Assembly (NCBI GenBank): GCA_025451785.1
Contig: JANWJV010000016.1
Location: 1 to 32,370 of the forward strand
DNA length: 32,370 bases
Direction of reading: 5' to 3'
Origin: Bacteroidia bacterium
GTDB taxonomy: Bacteria; Bacteroidota; Bacteroidia; JANWJV01
Numbering within the stretch: the first letter of the stretch is position 1; each line of letters opens with the position of its first letter. The position numbers and the translations under genes were made by a program. Below the pieces are notes generated by a model that did no database searches, was not told the origin of the DNA, and saw only the letters and a program-made list of their open reading frames with translations. This document shows positions 30,267 to 32,370 of the stretch, one piece after another.

Positions 30267-31427
30267 ATGGCCCTTTTGAAACTTCTCGAAAACATGTCAC
30301 CCGGACCCGAACTGCTTAGCATCGCGGCGAAGGTGATCAAGGGTGAACGCATCAGTCCCGGCGAAGGATTGCTCCTCTATGAAAAAGGCGATGCGGGCTT
30401 CCTGGGTACCCTTGCCAATTATGTTCGCGAGAAAAAACACGGCGACCATACCTATTTCAACCGCAATTTCCATATCGAACCTACTAACATCTGTGTGTTC
30501 GACTGCAAGTTTTGCTCCTACTCCCGGTTGCTGAAACAAAAGGAAGGCTCCTGGGAGCTCAGCGAACAGCAAATGCTCGACATTGTAAAGAGCTATGAAG
30601 GGCAGCCTGTTACCGAAGTGCATATTGTTGGCGGCGTACATCCCAAGCTGGGCCTCGATTTTTTTGCCGGACTGCTGAATAAGATACGTACCATGCGCCC
30701 TGATCTGCATATTAAAGCTTTCACCGCTGTAGAACTGGAATACATGTTCCGCAAGGCAGGTGTTACTTACGATGAGGGCTTGAAAATATTTAAGAAGAAC
30801 GGCCTCAACTCCCTGCCTGGAGGCGGCGCGGAGATATTTGATGACAAAGTGCGCAACGAAATATGCGAGGACAAATGCACTTCAGAGCAATGGCTCGAGA
30901 TCCATGAGACCGCGCACCGCAACGGCATCCCTTCCAATGCCACCATGCTTTACGGCCATATTGAAAGTTATGCCAACCGTATCGATCATATGGAGCGCTT
31001 GCGCCAGCTGCAGGACCGCACGAGCGGCTTCAATACTTTTATACCGCTGAAGTTCCGCAACAAAGACAACCAAATGAGCCACATCGCGGAGACAGGTGTT
31101 ACCGAAGACCTGCGCAATTACGCCGTGGCACGGATCTACCTCGATAACTTCGCGCACATAAAAGCCTACTGGCCCATGATCGGCCGTACTACCGCACAGC
31201 TTTCGTTGTCGTTTGGTGTGGATGACATTGACGGCACCATCGATGATTCCACAAAGATCTATACCATGGCCGGCAGCGAGGAGCAGGAACCTAAGTTAAG
31301 CACCCGTCAATTGGTGGAACTTATCCGCAATGTAAAACGCCACCCTATTGAACGTGATACACTTTATGGTGTAGTGAAAGATTATAAGGACCACGACTTC
31401 GAAAAAGAAACCGTGATCAGCGCATGA
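30267..31427 (+). CDS. mqnE: Aminofutalosine synthase MqnE (radical SAM)
   Basis: MqnE joins 3-[(1-carboxyvinyl)oxy]benzoate to the 5'-deoxyadenosyl radical to make aminofutalosine in the futalosine route to menaquinone. The 386 residues contain the radical-SAM cluster motif CX3CX2C (CVFDCKFCSY) after HIEPTNI, then VTEVHIVGGVHPKLGLDFF, PGGGAEIF, and the C-terminal GFNTFIPLKFRNKDNQMSHI and SFGVDDIDGT motifs. It is closer to MqnE than to MqnC or CofH. I start it at ATG 30267. A TTG at 30258 lies inside the -7 box, which rules that start out if the box is functional; ATG 30294 is the shorter alternative. It overlaps the next gene by ATGA. Confidence 0.94.
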   Translation: MALLKLLENMSPGPELLSIAAKVIKGERISPGEGLLLYEKGDAGFLGTLANYVREKKHGDHTYFNRNFHIEPTNICVFDCKFCSYSRLLKQKEGSWELSEQQMLDIVKSYEGQPVTEVHIVGGVHPKLGLDFFAGLLNKIRTMRPDLHIKAFTAVELEYMFRKAGVTYDEGLKIFKKNGLNSLPGGGAEIFDDKVRNEICEDKCTSEQWLEIHETAHRNGIPSNATMLYGHIESYANRIDHMERLRQLQDRTSGFNTFIPLKFRNKDNQMSHIAETGVTEDLRNYAVARIYLDNFAHIKAYWPMIGRTTAQLSLSFGVDDIDGTIDDSTKIYTMAGSEEQEPKLSTRQLVELIRNVKRHPIERDTLYGVVKDYKDHDFEKETVISA

Positions 31428-32119
31428 AGCCATCGCTCCTTTTATTGCACGGTGCCCTGGGCTCCAAACAACAGTTCGGACCATTGGAGGCCCTGCTCTC
31501 CCCTCACTTTACTGTACACAGCATCGATTTTGCCGGGCACGGAGGCCTTCCTGTTCCCCAGGGTGGTTTCAGCATTGCCTGCTTTGCGGAAGATGTGCTT
31601 GCCTGGATGGAGCAGAGCAAAACAACACGCATCGACATCTTCGGTTACAGCATGGGCGGTTATGTAGCGCTTTACCTGGCAAAACATCATCCGGAAAAGA
31701 TCGGCAGGGTATTTACACTGGCCACTAAGTTTACCTGGAGCGAAAGCATTGCGGAGAAGGAAGTGAAGATGCTGAACCCCGGAAAGATCGAAGAAAAAGT
31801 ACCCGCCTTTGCCGCCGCGCTGGCCGCCCGCCATGCCCCGCAAGACTGGAAAGGGATCATGAACGAAGCGGCGGGCATGATGCTCAGTATGGGCAAGGAA
31901 AATCCTTTAAAGGAAAACGACTTTATTTCCATCACCCACAAAGCCATCATCGCTGTTGGCGATAACGATGGAATGGTAACACGCGACGAGACCGTAAGAA
32001 TAAGCACCCTGCTGCGCAACGCGGAGCTGCTTATCCTCGATGATACGGAGCACCCGATCGAAAAGGCTGACCATGAACAACTGGCCTCCGAAATAAAAGA
32101 CTTTTTCCTTGAGGAATAA
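31424..32119 (+). CDS. Alpha/beta hydrolase
   Basis: A 231-residue single-domain hydrolase without a signal peptide. The oxyanion HG motif is in LLLLHGALGSKQQF, the nucleophile elbow is GYSMGG (Ser76), the acid is probably the Asp in AVGDNDGMVTRDE, and the His is in DTEHPIEKADHEQL (two candidates). The size and the single-domain architecture recall MenH/BioH-like enzymes, and the direct coupling to mqnE (4-bp overlap) makes a link to quinone metabolism worth considering. The futalosine route does not use MenH, however, so the substrate is open. Confidence 0.88.
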   Translation: MKPSLLLLHGALGSKQQFGPLEALLSPHFTVHSIDFAGHGGLPVPQGGFSIACFAEDVLAWMEQSKTTRIDIFGYSMGGYVALYLAKHHPEKIGRVFTLATKFTWSESIAEKEVKMLNPGKIEEKVPAFAAALAARHAPQDWKGIMNEAAGMMLSMGKENPLKENDFISITHKAIIAVGDNDGMVTRDETVRISTLLRNAELLILDDTEHPIEKADHEQLASEIKDFFLEE

Positions 32120-32370
32120 GATCATCTTCGGTAGTATCATAGCCGCCGCCATCGCGGGAGGCATTTACAGTTATTTTTATGTGAAGAAGGTAAAGTCGCC
32201 GGTGAGCGAAGCCATCCATGCCATTCCGGTAAATGCCTGTTTTGTGTTCGAGAGCCGCCAGGCACGAAACACCTGGAAGAAGCTGAACGAGACCAGCATC
32301 ATGTGGGAAGACCTATTGGGCACTGTCACCTTCGGCAGGTTAAACAGCCACGGCGCTTTCCTCGACTCAG
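32109..32370 (+). CDS. DUF3352-like membrane-anchored protein, 3' end cut by window edge
   Basis: The visible 87 residues begin MRNKIIFGSIIAAAIAGGIY, a single N-terminal membrane anchor, then YVKKVKSPVSEAIHAIPVNA and CFVFESRQARNTWKKLNETS, followed by MWEDLLGTVTFGRLNSHGAF. The pattern of an N-terminal anchor followed by 'IPxNAxFVFE...WKKLxxxxxxWEDL' resembles DUF3352 proteins of Bacteroidota (from memory). The start is a TTG at 32109: the frame is closed by TAA at 32094-32096, no ATG or GTG is available before the anchor, and it overlaps the hydrolase gene by 11 bp. The function is unknown. Confidence 0.75.
   Translation, partial: MRNKIIFGSIIAAAIAGGIYSYFYVKKVKSPVSEAIHAIPVNACFVFESRQARNTWKKLNETSIMWEDLLGTVTFGRLNSHGAFLDS

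Overview
The window is a densely packed piece of a Bacteroidota chromosome, probably from a Flavobacteriia/Sphingobacteriia-like environmental lineage; I cannot name a genus. The case rests on five points: two secreted proteins with type IX secretion (T9SS) C-terminal sorting domains, the Bacteroidota-specific DUF4295 gene beside rpmG, exact matches to the Bacteroidota promoter (-33 TTG/TTTG, -7 TAnnTTTG), the lack of Shine-Dalgarno leaders, and a futalosine-pathway menaquinone gene (mqnE). There are no tRNA or rRNA genes, no CRISPR array, no transposase and no phage genes. The longest gap without a gene is about 215 bp (1235-1449) and is filled by a repeat.

Layout. 1-3195 (minus): rpmB, a secreted aminopeptidase P, then rpmG-DUF4295-ftsY (ftsY runs off the left edge). 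3305-5103: a frameshifted MORN/TonB-C protein and a divergent membrane protein of unknown function, both with -7 boxes almost touching their start codons. 5227-9317 (minus): a three-gene O-acylation cassette (two SGNH hydrolases and an MBOAT acyltransferase). 9404-11470: cinA and a divergent DUF4197 protein. 11531-17729 (plus): recQ, mpg, a T9SS-exported BNR-repeat protein and an RlmI-like rRNA methyltransferase, coupled in pairs by ATGA overlaps. 17887-22102 (plus): a SiaB/SiaC/SiaA-like signalling module. 22130-25859: a DASS transporter (minus), then a lipoprotein, fmt, an HU gene and a RidA protein (plus). 25856-30134 (minus): a tight operon of a MORN-repeat protein, mnmA, a lipoprotein and a T9SS subtilase. 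30267-32370 (plus): mqnE, an alpha/beta hydrolase and the start of a DUF3352-like membrane protein.

The most interesting functional unit is the three-gene module at 17887-22102. A SiaB-like kinase and a SiaC-like phosphoprotein sit directly upstream of a large transmembrane sensor whose two-component-regulator beta-propeller and Y_Y_Y domains are joined to a SpoIIE/PP2C phosphatase rather than a histidine kinase. This resembles the Pseudomonas SiaABC partner switch without its diguanylate cyclase SiaD, so its output is unknown.

The other notable theme is repeats. At least six kinds of short sequence repeat lie in intergenic regions and, in three cases, inside coding sequence (two signal peptides and one loop of the MBOAT protein). 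They include heptamer and octamer tandem arrays, paired GC-rich hairpins and a nested palindrome cluster.
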